From Hoeflea sp. (GTDB lineage: Bacteria > Pseudomonadota > Alphaproteobacteria > Rhizobiales > Rhizobiaceae), in the NCBI RefSeq assembly GCF_014359905.1, contig NZ_JACIYP010000007.1, positions 1 through 64,000 of the forward strand: a DNA stretch of 64,000 nucleotides. Direction: 5' to 3'. Both the position numbers and the translations under genes were made by a program. Positions 40,837 through 50,703 of this stretch are shown one piece after another; the stretch's first letter is position 1, and every line of letters starts with the position of its first letter. The notes under the pieces are model-generated. The model made no database searches, had not been told where the DNA came from, and was given only the letters and a program-made list of their open reading frames with translations.

Positions 40837-41574
40837 CTATTGCGGATCTAGGGAACTGAAATAGGCCGCCAACGCCGCGATCTCGTCATTGGCAAGGTTG
40901 GCGACGCGCAGCTTCATGACTTCATTGGAGCGGACATTGGTACGGTACTCAAACATCGACTTGACGAAATAGTCTTTTGGCAGTCCGACGATGGAGGGAA
41001 TGCCGTCCGCGTGTCCGCTCGCCTGATGGCAGGTCACGCATTCTCCCGCCAGATATTCTCCATATTCCGGATCGCCGTCAATCTGCAGCACAATATCGGC
41101 AAAGTTCTGCACCAGCCCGTCTGGGGGCGCTTCCGTGGCTCCCGGATCTTCCGCAGGGACCTGTCGGCTTGCGGTCTCGATCCAGGTGACAAGCGCCGCG
41201 CGGTCTTGAGCGTCGGGCATGCCGCGGAACGACATCCGGTTGCCCTTGATGAAATCACGCGGCCTCTGGAGATATTCGTCCAGTGTTTCGGACGTCCAAA
41301 CCAGCCCCGCCTCGCCTGCCGCGCGCATGCCGTCGGAATAGCGGAACCTCTCGAGACTGCCGGCGGTGCGGCCAAACAGGCCGTCCAGATGCGGCCCGAC
41401 CTTGTGCCTGGCGCCCGGTCCGATTTCATGGCAGGTGGCGCAGGGCTTGAACACCGCATCGGTGGCGGCGGCCGGATCAGATCCGGCGAAAATCGATGAC
41501 AGGCCGAACAAAAGGACAGACACCAGTCCGCGCATGTTCTCAATGCACTTGTGGTGTCTGTCGTGGTTGTTCAT
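40837..41574 (-). CDS. soxE: Diheme c-type cytochrome SoxE
   Basis: Two CxxCH motifs (CATCHEIG, CVTCHQASG); between soxF and soxD. Confidence 0.88.
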   Translation of the reverse strand: MNNHDRHHKCIENMRGLVSVLLFGLSSIFAGSDPAAATDAVFKPCATCHEIGPGARHKVGPHLDGLFGRTAGSLERFRYSDGMRAAGEAGLVWTSETLDEYLQRPRDFIKGNRMSFRGMPDAQDRAALVTWIETASRQVPAEDPGATEAPPDGLVQNFADIVLQIDGDPEYGEYLAGECVTCHQASGHADGIPSIVGLPKDYFVKSMFEYRTNVRSNEVMKLRVANLANDEIAALAAYFSSLDPQ

Positions 41575-41612
41575 CCCGCTTGTCCTCCCGGGCGCCCTCC
41601 AGCGCCCGATTG

Positions 41613-42728
41613 TCAGTCTATACCGCCTCCGGTGTTCTCGTCACCTTCTCCATCCGGCGTCACATCGATAATCTGCGCGCGGGCGGTAATTTTGACCGGC
41701 CCGGGCTTGCATTCGCTCATGCACGGCTCCCCGCGCTTGGCGTAATGCGGCTCGCTCAGCCTGTCGTCGGGAATGAAATTGCCTTCATTGGGCAGGCGGA
41801 TCGAGGTGAAGTTCTCGTTGGAAAGCTCGAAATCCTCATCCGTGACGATATCGTTCAGGTAGAGCAGATAGGCCGTCAGCGCATAGACGTCATCATCTGA
41901 CAGCGACCGTGCATCGCCAAACGGCATGGCGCGGCGAACATAATCGAACACGGTCGACAGATACGGCCAGTACGATCCGATGGTCTTCTCCGGACGTTCC
42001 CTCTGCAGCGTATCCTGGCCTCCCGCCAGCACCGGCCAGCGCCCGGTGCCCTCGCCGAAATCGCCATGGCAGACAGCGCATTTCTCGGTGAAAATCGGCT
42101 CGCCTTCAGCCACTGTCCCCTTGCCCTCGGGCAAGCCCATGCCATCGGGGCGAATATCGATATTCCAGGCCGCGATCTCTTCGGGCATGGCCACGCGGCC
42201 AAGACCGAAGGCGCCCGTGCTCGCCTCCACCGCCATGGCCGGAGCCGTTTCGGTGGAGACCGCCGGCGTTGTTTCGGCGGTCTCCACCGGCGCTGCGTCT
42301 GCGGGTTCCTGCGCAGCCGGAGCGCTCGCGGCTTCGCCCTGGGAGAAGGTTGTCAGGTAAGCCAGCACATTTTCGATCTCGTCGTCCTTCTTGAGGCCGG
42401 CAAACGCCATCTTGGTGCCTTTGATCATGCCCTTTGGATTGGCAAGGTACTCAGCCAGGGTGGTCTGGTCCCAGACCAGGCCGGCTTCGCCCGCGGCGAT
42501 CATCGGATTGGAATATTTGAATCCCTCGGCCGTGCCGGCGGTGCGGCCAATAAGGTCGTTGAGCACGGGCCCGATCTTGTGCTTGGCGCCGTCGCCCACG
42601 GCATGGCATGCCGCGCATTTCTTGAACACTTTCTCCCCTGCGCCGGCATCGGCTTCCGCCCAGGAAGGCGTGCTCAGCAGGGTCAAACCGAGGACGGCAA
42701 ACGCCGCAGACTTAGGAAACTTCAACAT
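41613..42728 (-). CDS. soxD: Sulfane dehydrogenase cytochrome c subunit SoxD
   Basis: CAACHAVGDGAKHKIGPVLND and CAVCHGDFGEGTGRWPVLAGG; start trimmed to ATG 42728. Confidence 0.95.
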   Translation of the reverse strand: MLKFPKSAAFAVLGLTLLSTPSWAEADAGAGEKVFKKCAACHAVGDGAKHKIGPVLNDLIGRTAGTAEGFKYSNPMIAAGEAGLVWDQTTLAEYLANPKGMIKGTKMAFAGLKKDDEIENVLAYLTTFSQGEAASAPAAQEPADAAPVETAETTPAVSTETAPAMAVEASTGAFGLGRVAMPEEIAAWNIDIRPDGMGLPEGKGTVAEGEPIFTEKCAVCHGDFGEGTGRWPVLAGGQDTLQRERPEKTIGSYWPYLSTVFDYVRRAMPFGDARSLSDDDVYALTAYLLYLNDIVTDEDFELSNENFTSIRLPNEGNFIPDDRLSEPHYAKRGEPCMSECKPGPVKITARAQIIDVTPDGEGDENTGGGID

Positions 42729-43995
42729 TTTCAACCACCCCGTCGTTGCTGACGTGCCATGTCTGGATGCCATTGTTGTGATAGATCGAGTTTTCGCCGC
42801 GCACTGCGCGCAGCTCGTTCTTGGTCGGCTGGACCAGGCCCTGGTCATCCATGGCGCGCGACTGCAGCAGCATTTCCGACCCGTCCCAGTTGATGTCGAG
42901 ATAGAACCGGTGAAGCGCCTTGGGCAGGCTCGGCCCGTCTATGCGCGCAGGCTGCCAGGTGCGGCCGCCGTCTGTCGTCACGTCGACACGGCTGATCGTG
43001 CCGTTTCCTGACCAAGCGAGACCGGAAATCACCAGCGGTCCCTTGCCGTGAGTCACCGGGACCTGCGGGCTCGGACTGGTGATGACCGATTTCACCTCCA
43101 TCATGAAGGTGTGGCGGCGCGCCTTTCCGTTGGGAAGCAGATCGGTGTATTTCGAGGTTTCCTCGCGCTGGGCCCAGGGTTCATCGCCCACTTCCAGGCG
43201 ACGCAGCCACTTGACCCACATGTTGCCTTCCCAGCCGGGAACGCACAGTCTCAATGGATAGCCCTGTTCGGGACGCAGCGCCTCGCCATTCATCTTGAAG
43301 GCGACGAGGCAATCGTCGAGCGCCTTTTCCATCGGGATCGACCGCGTCATCGCAGCCGCATCGGCGCCCTCCGCCAGCAGCCATTTGCCGGTCGTCTTGA
43401 CGCCCGCTTCTTCAAGCAGGTAGCGCAGCGGCACCCCGGTATAGACCACGCAATGGATCATGCCGTGAGTGAACTGGCAGCCGTTGAGCTGCGAGCCTCG
43501 CCACTCCATGCCGCCATTGGCGGCGCATTCGAGGAAATAGACCCGGTTCTCGCGCGGAAACCGCTTCAGGTCCTCCATGGTGAAGACCAGCGGCGTATCG
43601 ACCAGGCCATGGATCATCAGCCGGTGATCAGCGGGATTGATCACCGCGGTGCCGCCATGATGCCGTTCGAAGCATAGACCGTTTGGCGTGATGATGCCGT
43701 CAAGCTCGTGCAGCGGCGTGAAATTGATCGACGAGACCGGATCAGCCGTCAGCCACGGCACGTCGCGGCGCACCACATGCGCCTCGAACTCCGATGGCGT
43801 GCCGTAAGGAGCCACATCCACGCCGTCGCCGAGATAGCGGTTCCAGTCCTGGATTTCGGTGATCAGCGGCTCGCCTGCCGCCCGCGCGGCGCCGGCGCTG
43901 GCGGCAACCGCTGCGCCGCCGAGCAGTCCGGCCTTCAGGAAATCGCGCCGTGAGGCAGTCTGTTTGGTCCCCTTGGGATCGGTGTTGTCTACCAT
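42712..43995 (-). CDS. soxC: Sulfane dehydrogenase molybdoprotein subunit SoxC
   Basis: TAT SRRDFLKAGLLGGAAVAA; sulfite-oxidase-type YFLECAANGGMEWRGSQLNGCQFTHGMIHCVVYTGVPLRYLLEEAG. Confidence 0.96.
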   Translation of the reverse strand: MVDNTDPKGTKQTASRRDFLKAGLLGGAAVAASAGAARAAGEPLITEIQDWNRYLGDGVDVAPYGTPSEFEAHVVRRDVPWLTADPVSSINFTPLHELDGIITPNGLCFERHHGGTAVINPADHRLMIHGLVDTPLVFTMEDLKRFPRENRVYFLECAANGGMEWRGSQLNGCQFTHGMIHCVVYTGVPLRYLLEEAGVKTTGKWLLAEGADAAAMTRSIPMEKALDDCLVAFKMNGEALRPEQGYPLRLCVPGWEGNMWVKWLRRLEVGDEPWAQREETSKYTDLLPNGKARRHTFMMEVKSVITSPSPQVPVTHGKGPLVISGLAWSGNGTISRVDVTTDGGRTWQPARIDGPSLPKALHRFYLDINWDGSEMLLQSRAMDDQGLVQPTKNELRAVRGENSIYHNNGIQTWHVSNDGVVENVEVS

Positions 43996-44090
43996 GAGAT
44001 CCTCCCGTGGCGCTTGTCCAGCATTTGCATACCTGTCTCCGTCGTCATTGGGGGCGCGCTTCGCCCCGCACGTTCGCTCTCAAATAAGGC

Positions 44091-45803
44091 TCACAGGATC
44101 ACCCGGACCGCCGCAGCGTCCGGATCGAGTGAAACCACTGATTTCTTCGTGATGTAGTCTTCCATCAGATCGTAGATCGCCGGTCCCTCGACGCCCTCAT
44201 TGACCGAGGCCCAGCCGCCGACCGTGTAGGTCTTGTCCGCTTCCATCAGCTCGCCGCTGCCGGTGAGCCGCATGTCCGAGATGCGGCTACCCATCTCCCC
44301 TTCAGGCGCGCAGGCATAGGTAAAGCCGCCAACACGCACCATGTCGCCGCCCTGCTGCAGGAACGGATCCTTGTTGAACAGGTTGTCGCAGACATCTTCC
44401 ATGATGTCCTTGAGCTGCGCTCCGGTGAACTCGAGGCGGTAGACCGCCGGGTAGCTCATGGAGGTTTCGGTATAGAGATCGTCGATGGTGATGTCGGCGC
44501 CCGGAAGCAGCGTCGTGCCCCAGCGGAAACCCGGCGACAGGGCAATCTGGGTGTCGCGTTCTTCGATGATGCCCTGGCAGATCAGATCATCCCAGGTGCC
44601 GTTGAAGTTGCCGCGCCGGTACAGCAGCGTGTCGGTGCTTCCGATGACCCGCTGCGTCTCGGCTTCATAGGGCGCGCGGACCTCGGCGATCTTGGCCGCC
44701 ATTTCCGGATCGGGCGTGATCACGTCTGAGAACACCGGGATCAGCGTCGAGCTGTAGCCCGCAACCTTGCCGTCCTTGATGTCGAGATCGATGCGGCCGA
44801 GATACTTGCCGTGCGAGCCGGACGACATCAGCAGCGTGCCGCCGACTTCCAGCGCCACTGGGGTTGCATCATGGGTGTGGCCGGTGACGATCACATCGAG
44901 CCCGCTGACAACGCCGGCCAGCTTGCGGTCGACGTCAAAGCCGTTATGCGACAGCAGAACCACCACTTCGGCGCCTTCGGCACGGGCCGCGTCGACATTG
45001 GCCTGAAGCACCTCGGGGCGAATGCCGAACGACCATTTCGGGAACATCCAGCTCGGATTGGCGATCGGCGTGTAGGGCATGGCCTGGCCGATGACAGCCA
45101 CCTTGACGCCGCCGCGTTCGAAATAGGCGGTGTGCTCAAAGGCCGGTTCATCCCATTCCGCATCGAAAATGTTGGACGCCAGGAACGGGTAGCCCATGGC
45201 ATCGACCAGCTCCAGGAACCGGTCCTGGCCCAGCGTGAACTCCCAGTGTCCGGTCATGGCGTCGGGCTTGAGCAGCTTCATGCACTCGACCATGTCCATG
45301 CCATTGGTCTTGAGCGCGCTGTAGGAGCCCTGCCAGGTGTCGCCGCCATCCAGGAACAGCACCTTGTCGTCGCCACGCTCGGCACGGATCGCCTTGACCA
45401 GCGTCGCCGTCCGGTCGAGTCCGCCGAGCTTGCCGTAAGTCCGCGCCAGGTCGACATAATCGACCATGGTATGGGCATAGGCCAGCGGGCTGCCCTTCTC
45501 GATGTCGAAATAGGCAAGGAACTCTTCGGCCACCAGATGAGGGGGAACGCCTGCATAGGCGCCGACACCGATATTGGTGTCCGGCGGGCGAAAGAACACC
45601 GGCTTGAGCTGGGCATGGCAATCGGTGAAATGCAGGAGCGTCACCTGACCCTTGGAATCGAATTTCAGCAGGTCGTCCTGTGTGAGTTTTTGCTGCGCCA
45701 GCGCCCGGATCGGATTGGCGCCCAATCCGGCGGCGCCGAGGACGAACCCGGCATTGAGGGCATATTGCAGAAAATCGCGTCTGGTGTGCATCCTGGTCTC
45801 CAT
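44091..45803 (-). CDS. soxB: Thiosulfohydrolase SoxB
   Basis: LLHFTDCHAQLKPVFFRPPDTNIG, DAMTGHWEFTLG, VVLLSHNGFDVD, VTGHTHDATP; TAT signal. Confidence 0.97.
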   Translation of the reverse strand: METRMHTRRDFLQYALNAGFVLGAAGLGANPIRALAQQKLTQDDLLKFDSKGQVTLLHFTDCHAQLKPVFFRPPDTNIGVGAYAGVPPHLVAEEFLAYFDIEKGSPLAYAHTMVDYVDLARTYGKLGGLDRTATLVKAIRAERGDDKVLFLDGGDTWQGSYSALKTNGMDMVECMKLLKPDAMTGHWEFTLGQDRFLELVDAMGYPFLASNIFDAEWDEPAFEHTAYFERGGVKVAVIGQAMPYTPIANPSWMFPKWSFGIRPEVLQANVDAARAEGAEVVVLLSHNGFDVDRKLAGVVSGLDVIVTGHTHDATPVALEVGGTLLMSSGSHGKYLGRIDLDIKDGKVAGYSSTLIPVFSDVITPDPEMAAKIAEVRAPYEAETQRVIGSTDTLLYRRGNFNGTWDDLICQGIIEERDTQIALSPGFRWGTTLLPGADITIDDLYTETSMSYPAVYRLEFTGAQLKDIMEDVCDNLFNKDPFLQQGGDMVRVGGFTYACAPEGEMGSRISDMRLTGSGELMEADKTYTVGGWASVNEGVEGPAIYDLMEDYITKKSVVSLDPDAAAVRVIL

Positions 45804-45963
45804 TCGGTGAAAAACGGGAAAAAACTACCCGTTCCGGTTTTCACCAGATTCAAATCCTGCTGATATTTCAACTCGTTAACACATTAACATCGAAACCGGA
45901 GCCGGCTTGACGGAACGCCTTGGCGCTCTTCTTTCCATGGCATGATGCAAGGCTCGGCCATTG

Positions 45964-45991
45964 TGCCGGAGGCGCCTAAACGCCTCCGGCA
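45964..45991. other. Strong hairpin in the soxA-soxB intergenic region
   Basis: TGCCGGAGGCG-CCTAAA-CGCCTCCGGCA, 11-bp perfect stem, no U-tract. Confidence 0.7.
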
Positions 45992-46000
45992 GATCTTGTC

Positions 46001-46849
46001 TTACGGACGAACCGCGGGGGTTTCGACCGAAAGGCCGGTGCCGCGCCATGTCACGTAGGTTTCAAGCGCCATCAACTCGTCCGAGAACGCCTTGGGCATT
46101 TCGGCCCTGGTATCGCGGATGCAGCCGCGGAAGCGGTTGTGCAGCGAGGTGAAACCGCTCTTGAGCCGGTAGACCGGGAAGCCGTTGACCTGGCCCTGGC
46201 TCAAATGGTCGGCGCGGATGTACTTGCCGGCATTGGCCTCGTGACAGCTGGCGCAGGCGAGATTGAGCTGACCTGTCCGGGTGTAGTAGAGGTCCTTGCC
46301 CTGTTCCCACCAGGACTGCATGTCGCCTTCGGTAAGATCCAGTTGTACAGGCAGGCCCAGCGACTGGTGCTTGATATAGGTGGTGAGTTCCTTCTGACCG
46401 CCCTTGTCAAACTCATAGGCCTCCGCGCCCATCTGCTCGGTGCGGCATTTGTTGATCTGCAACTCGACATTGATCGGCCTGTTGGAATCCGCATCCCATT
46501 TCGGGTACTTGGCGCCGATACCCTTCATGCTTTCCGCAGCATCTCCGTGGCAGCTCGCGCAGGATTTGCCGGCGGTCCCGTCGACCTTGTTCCAGAGAAC
46601 CTCGCCATCCTCAACCGAGACCATGGCCGGGTTCTCGAACGTATCGCGCTCGAGATCGCGGGTTTCAGCTTCGCGGTAAAGCCAGCCCGAGAGCACTTCG
46701 TCAAAGGGCAGCCCCTCGGGCGCCTTGGCGCGGGTGATCATCGGCTTGCCATCGATTTCCAGCGTATCATCGACTGGCTCTGCCATTGTCCAACTGGTTG
46801 CGGTGAGTCCCGCCGCCAGCGCAATACCGGCTATCAAAAGTCTCTTCAT
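46001..46849 (-). CDS. soxA: L-cysteine S-thiosulfotransferase diheme cytochrome SoxA
   Basis: CASCHGDAAESMKGIGAKYPKW, CRTEQMGAEAYEF, CASCHEANAGKYIRADHLSQGQVNGFPVYRL. Confidence 0.96.
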   Translation of the reverse strand: MKRLLIAGIALAAGLTATSWTMAEPVDDTLEIDGKPMITRAKAPEGLPFDEVLSGWLYREAETRDLERDTFENPAMVSVEDGEVLWNKVDGTAGKSCASCHGDAAESMKGIGAKYPKWDADSNRPINVELQINKCRTEQMGAEAYEFDKGGQKELTTYIKHQSLGLPVQLDLTEGDMQSWWEQGKDLYYTRTGQLNLACASCHEANAGKYIRADHLSQGQVNGFPVYRLKSGFTSLHNRFRGCIRDTRAEMPKAFSDELMALETYVTWRGTGLSVETPAVRP

Positions 46850-46921
46850 AACGGTCTCCGTCCTCCCGGGACTGCGCCTGCACGAATCTCCCGCCCGTGC
46901 AGGGCTCCCTCGCTCTCGTTG

Positions 46922-47245
46922 CTACTTGACTTCGATCGGTTCCTCGGCCTCGTAGACCGACCCGTCATCATCGAGCCAGGTGAACTTGAAGGTTCCGCTG
47001 GCAGGCACTTTGGCGTTGAACTCGAAATACGGATTGGCGGAAATCGCCGGATCCAGATCACATTCGAACACCGTCTGCCCTTCGAAGGCGCAGGTGAACT
47101 TGTTGATGATCTTACGCGGAATGGGGTTGCCATCCTTGTCCTTGCGCTGACCCGATTCCATCTCGTGACTGATCAGCGTCTTGATGGTGATCACCTCACC
47201 GGCCGAAGCCGTCTTGGGGACCTTGATGCGTGGTTTTGATGCCAT
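46922..47245 (-). CDS. soxZ: Thiosulfate oxidation carrier complex protein SoxZ
   Basis: PKTASAGEVITIKTLISHEMESGQRKD; FKFTWLDDDGSVYEAEEPIEV. Confidence 0.96.
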   Translation of the reverse strand: MASKPRIKVPKTASAGEVITIKTLISHEMESGQRKDKDGNPIPRKIINKFTCAFEGQTVFECDLDPAISANPYFEFNAKVPASGTFKFTWLDDDGSVYEAEEPIEVK

Positions 47246-47266
47246 GTTCGTTAATCCTGTCCTGGC

Positions 47267-47722
47267 TCAGCCGCCGCAGCCGCCGATGGTTACCTTGACC
47301 TCTTTCTTGTCCATGAAGAAAGAGCCGTCTTTCATTTTCGCAACCGCGACGACGTTCTGGGTCTTGGCAAGTCGCATACGGGTCGTTGCGAGCGCAGCAC
47401 CACTCAATTCAGTGAAATGGAACGTGGCCACAGCCGGGCTGGGGTTGCCGTCGGCCAAGAGAATGACCGACTCCACCATGTCATCGCCTTCCATGGCGCT
47501 TTCCACGCTCACAGAGACCGGCACCGTGTTGCCGTTTTCCGCGATTTCAGGCGCGGTCAGCGTGATCTTGCCTTCGCCGGGGGCGGTGCCGCCGGTGAAA
47601 TCCATGATCGCCTTGTCCGTGTCCTCAACCGAAGCAAGAGCCGGGGTGATCCGGGCTCCGGCAACCGCGAATGCCGCGGCGCCCACTGTCAATCCTAAGA
47701 CATGTCGTCTTGTCAGTTTCAT
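47267..47722 (-). CDS. soxY: Thiosulfate oxidation carrier protein SoxY
   Basis: C-terminal swinging arm ...VTIGGCGG; TAT signal KLTRRHVLGLTVGAAAF; start trimmed to ATG 47722. Confidence 0.96.
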   Translation of the reverse strand: MKLTRRHVLGLTVGAAAFAVAGARITPALASVEDTDKAIMDFTGGTAPGEGKITLTAPEIAENGNTVPVSVSVESAMEGDDMVESVILLADGNPSPAVATFHFTELSGAALATTRMRLAKTQNVVAVAKMKDGSFFMDKKEVKVTIGGCGG

Positions 47723-47762
47723 AAGATTCGAGCTCCTCTGCTCCAGATAAGTGCTTGCACGC

Positions 47763-48227
47763 TCACTCCTTGAGCGTACCGAGATAAGCGAGAACATCCT
47801 CGACCTGCTGAGCGGTCAGGATCGTCTTGCCGACGAATTTCTCGGCCACGTTCTTGCCGACATCCAGGGAATAGAAGCCGGGCATGACGGTTTGATCGGT
47901 GAATACGGTCTTCGAATTCACCAGGATGGCCCTGAGCATCGGCTCTTCGTAGCGCGAAGCCACGCCATCAAGCGCGGGTCCGACATCGCCATGAAACTGG
48001 TCGCTGGCCATCGCCGCGTTGACATGACAGGCAAGGCAATTGCCAAGTCCGGTGTCCTTGAACACCTTGGCGCCCTCAACCGGATCGCCCGGCGTTCCGG
48101 TCAGCGACGTGGTGATGCCCTCATCGGTAAACTCCACCGCTTCAGGTGCGATCTCGCTGGACCAAGCCGCAGTCGACAACATGATTGCCGCCGCGACCCC
48201 CAGTGTAAAATTCATGCGCCTCATCAT
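47763..48227 (-). CDS. soxX: Sulfur oxidation c-type cytochrome SoxX
   Basis: GLGNCLACHVNAAMASDQFHGDVGPALDGVASRY, VMPGFY; start trimmed. Confidence 0.95.
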   Translation of the reverse strand: MMRRMNFTLGVAAAIMLSTAAWSSEIAPEAVEFTDEGITTSLTGTPGDPVEGAKVFKDTGLGNCLACHVNAAMASDQFHGDVGPALDGVASRYEEPMLRAILVNSKTVFTDQTVMPGFYSLDVGKNVAEKFVGKTILTAQQVEDVLAYLGTLKE

Positions 48228-48353
48228 TTGGCGTTCCCTCCTCCATTGCCCGAAAACAGTCGTTCCGGATCTTCTCCGTTTCAAATGATAATCATACTTC
48301 GACGCACAATCAATGCAAAAATATGATTTCTTGAATGTATCTTTCATCCATTC

Positions 48354-48941
48354 TCATTCCGCGTCAAGCCGGCCCGCGGCCCGCATCTCGTTGATAATGC
48401 GGGCGTGATACTTTTGAAAGTGTTCGTCACTCTCGTAACCCTTTTCGGATACCCACTTGAACATATTGAGAAAAGTCCACTTTCCGAACGCGCCCGGCAT
48501 GGTCGCCACCGCGGCCTCGGCAACGGTTGCTCCTTCCGGCGCGTCCTCGGGCAGAAAAACCATGGTCGGCGTGAAAATATAACCCCATTTGCGCGCTGCC
48601 GTCTTCTCGGTCAGCACCTCGCCGTCGAGGTCGGTGACTTCCTCGTCGCCGAACATGTTGTACTGGACGACCTTGAAGTTGGCCTTGATGAAGTCCGAGA
48701 CTTCCGGATCCGACAGGATCTTCTCGTGCATCTGGGCGCAATAGATGCAGCCACGCTGCTCGAAGATCATGACCAGCCGCTTGCCCTCGTCCTTCGCCGC
48801 CTCGATGTCTTCTGCGACATCGCGGAAGGTGAGCGAGAACCAGTCTTCCTTGTGCAGGCCGTCCTCGCCGATCTCCGATGACCAGGCCTGGGCAGACAGC
48901 GCCGCAACAGCGGCAAAAGTCAAAAACGCGCGTCCGAACAT
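48354..48941 (-). CDS. soxW: Periplasmic thioredoxin SoxW
   Basis: LVMIFEQRGCIYCAQMHEKILSDPEV; signal peptide; between soxX and soxV. Confidence 0.93.
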   Translation of the reverse strand: MFGRAFLTFAAVAALSAQAWSSEIGEDGLHKEDWFSLTFRDVAEDIEAAKDEGKRLVMIFEQRGCIYCAQMHEKILSDPEVSDFIKANFKVVQYNMFGDEEVTDLDGEVLTEKTAARKWGYIFTPTMVFLPEDAPEGATVAEAAVATMPGAFGKWTFLNMFKWVSEKGYESDEHFQKYHARIINEMRAAGRLDAE

Positions 48942-48951
48942 GATAGTCCTC

Positions 48952-49686
48952 CTAACCGATCGTTGCGAAAGCGGGAAACATCTCGAGCATCCATTGCGCG
49001 ATTCGCGACATCTGGCCTGTCATGAACAGGATGCCGGTGATGACCAGAAGTACGCCCATGGCCTTTTCGATCACAGCCATATGTTTCTTGATTCGGGTTG
49101 AAAACCGGATGAATCGGCTGGCAAACACCCCGGCCACGACAAAAGGGATCCCGATTCCCAGCGCATAGAGCCCGAGCAGAAGGGCCCCCTGCCCCGCGCT
49201 CTCCTTGGCCGCAGCCATGAACAGGATCGCCGCCAGGATCGGTCCGACGCAGGGCGTCCAGCCGAAGGCAAAGGCCAGCCCCATGACATAGGCGCCCACC
49301 ATGCCCGCGGGCTTGCGCTCAACCGTGACCCGCGCTTCGCGGTACAGAAGCGCCAAGCGGAACACGCCGAGGAAATGCAGCCCCATCAGCAGTATCAATA
49401 CCCCGGCGATGATGGACAGCACGTCAAAATAGCGCGCCAGCGATTGACCGATCAGGCTAGCAGTGGCGCCGAGAGCGATGAAGACCGTGCTGAATCCCAG
49501 CACGAAAGCGACCGACGCCAGTGCGATGCGGCGTGACGCCACATTGTCAGCGCCGGCGTTTTTGACTTCGTTGAAACTCATGCCCGCCAGATAGGCGAGA
49601 TAGGGCGGAACGATCGGAAGCACGCAGGGCGAGAAGAATGACAGCAATCCGGCCAGAAAGGCGGCTCCATACCCGACATCAATCAT
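48952..49686 (-). CDS. soxV: CcdA-like membrane thiol-disulfide transporter SoxV
   Basis: GLLSFFSPCVLPIVPPYLAYLAG, FGWTPCVGPILAAIL; start trimmed to ATG 49686. Confidence 0.94.
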   Translation of the reverse strand: MIDVGYGAAFLAGLLSFFSPCVLPIVPPYLAYLAGMSFNEVKNAGADNVASRRIALASVAFVLGFSTVFIALGATASLIGQSLARYFDVLSIIAGVLILLMGLHFLGVFRLALLYREARVTVERKPAGMVGAYVMGLAFAFGWTPCVGPILAAILFMAAAKESAGQGALLLGLYALGIGIPFVVAGVFASRFIRFSTRIKKHMAVIEKAMGVLLVITGILFMTGQMSRIAQWMLEMFPAFATIG

Positions 49687-49845
49687 CAGTTTCTTCCTCC
49701 CGCGAAGCGCCGCCTGTCCAGACCAGCCGGAAAAGGCTGCCCCAGCACCCTGTTCAAACATGCACCGTTCACCCGTGACGCCGCTCGAACGCAACACGCC
49801 TGACCCGCATTCGGCCTCCCCATGGCGCATCGCCGGCCAGAATGC

Positions 49846-49883
49846 GATTGCAAGATATGCAAAATACAATATATATTGCAATC
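49846..49883. promoter_or_regulatory. Candidate SoxR operator in the soxV/soxS divergent region
   Basis: Perfect 8-bp inverted repeat GATTGCAA...TTGCAATC flanking an AT-rich core with ATGCAAAATA. Confidence 0.5.
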
Positions 49884-49911
49884 ACTATTTTACCGGAGCT
49901 GGACCAGCCTC

Positions 49912-50262
49912 ATGACATCACCTCTCGCGGCTGCGCTTTCCTTCGTCCTGCTCCTGGCCACGCCAGCATTCGCGGCCGAAATGATCATGTATGAGCAACC
50001 GGGCTGCGCCTGGTGCAAGCGCTTCAATGAGGAAGTGGCGCCGGCCTGGCCAAACACCGAACAGGGCCGGCGCGCGCCCTTGCGGCGGGTCAATATCCGC
50101 GAACCGCTGCCCGAGGACTTGGCCGACATTCCGGTCGAGAGATTCACGCCGACCTTTGTTCTGGTCGATGACGGCGAGGAGATCGCGCGGTTGCGGGGCT
50201 ATCCCGGCGATCAGTTCTTCTGGGCGCTTGTCGATGAGATGCTTGCAAAGCTGGAGCCATGA
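49912..50262 (+). CDS. soxS: Thioredoxin-like protein SoxS
   Basis: Signal peptide, MYEQPGCAWCKRFNEEVAPAWP, FTPTFVLVDDGEEIARLRGYPG; next to soxR. Confidence 0.9.
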   Translation: MTSPLAAALSFVLLLATPAFAAEMIMYEQPGCAWCKRFNEEVAPAWPNTEQGRRAPLRRVNIREPLPEDLADIPVERFTPTFVLVDDGEEIARLRGYPGDQFFWALVDEMLAKLEP

Positions 50263-50609
50263 CATCGGACCCGACGCCAAGCCAGGATTTTTCCGGTCAG
50301 GATATCGACGTCCTTGCCGGACAGGCGCGCAAGGCGAGCGATATTCTCAAGGCGATGTCGCACGAGACCCGGTTGCTCATTCTCTGGCTGTTGTCGGAAA
50401 ACGAAAAATCCGTCTCGGAGCTTGAGCAATTGCTGGCCCTGCCCCAGGCGGCGGTGTCCCAGCAGCTCGCAAGGCTGCGCTTTGACCACATGGTCAGCGC
50501 GCGCCGCGAGGGCCGGATGATTCACTATTCGATTTCCAACGCCGAAGTCTCGGCCATTGTGGCCTCGCTCTATGATCTGCTGTGCCGTCCGGACGCCGGG
50601 AACGGCTGA
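50259..50609 (+). CDS. soxR: ArsR-family regulator SoxR
   Basis: ILKAMSHETRLLILWLLSENEKSVSELEQLLALPQAAVSQQLARLRFDHMVSARREGRMIHYSI. Confidence 0.92.
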   Translation: MTSDPTPSQDFSGQDIDVLAGQARKASDILKAMSHETRLLILWLLSENEKSVSELEQLLALPQAAVSQQLARLRFDHMVSARREGRMIHYSISNAEVSAIVASLYDLLCRPDAGNG

Positions 50610-50703
50610 ACCGGAGACACATTGCTTGCATTGAATACCGCCGGTGCCTAAACTTGACGAGAGGGACCGGGGCTGTGCCGGCCAACCGGAGGAGGAGGCC
50701 ATC

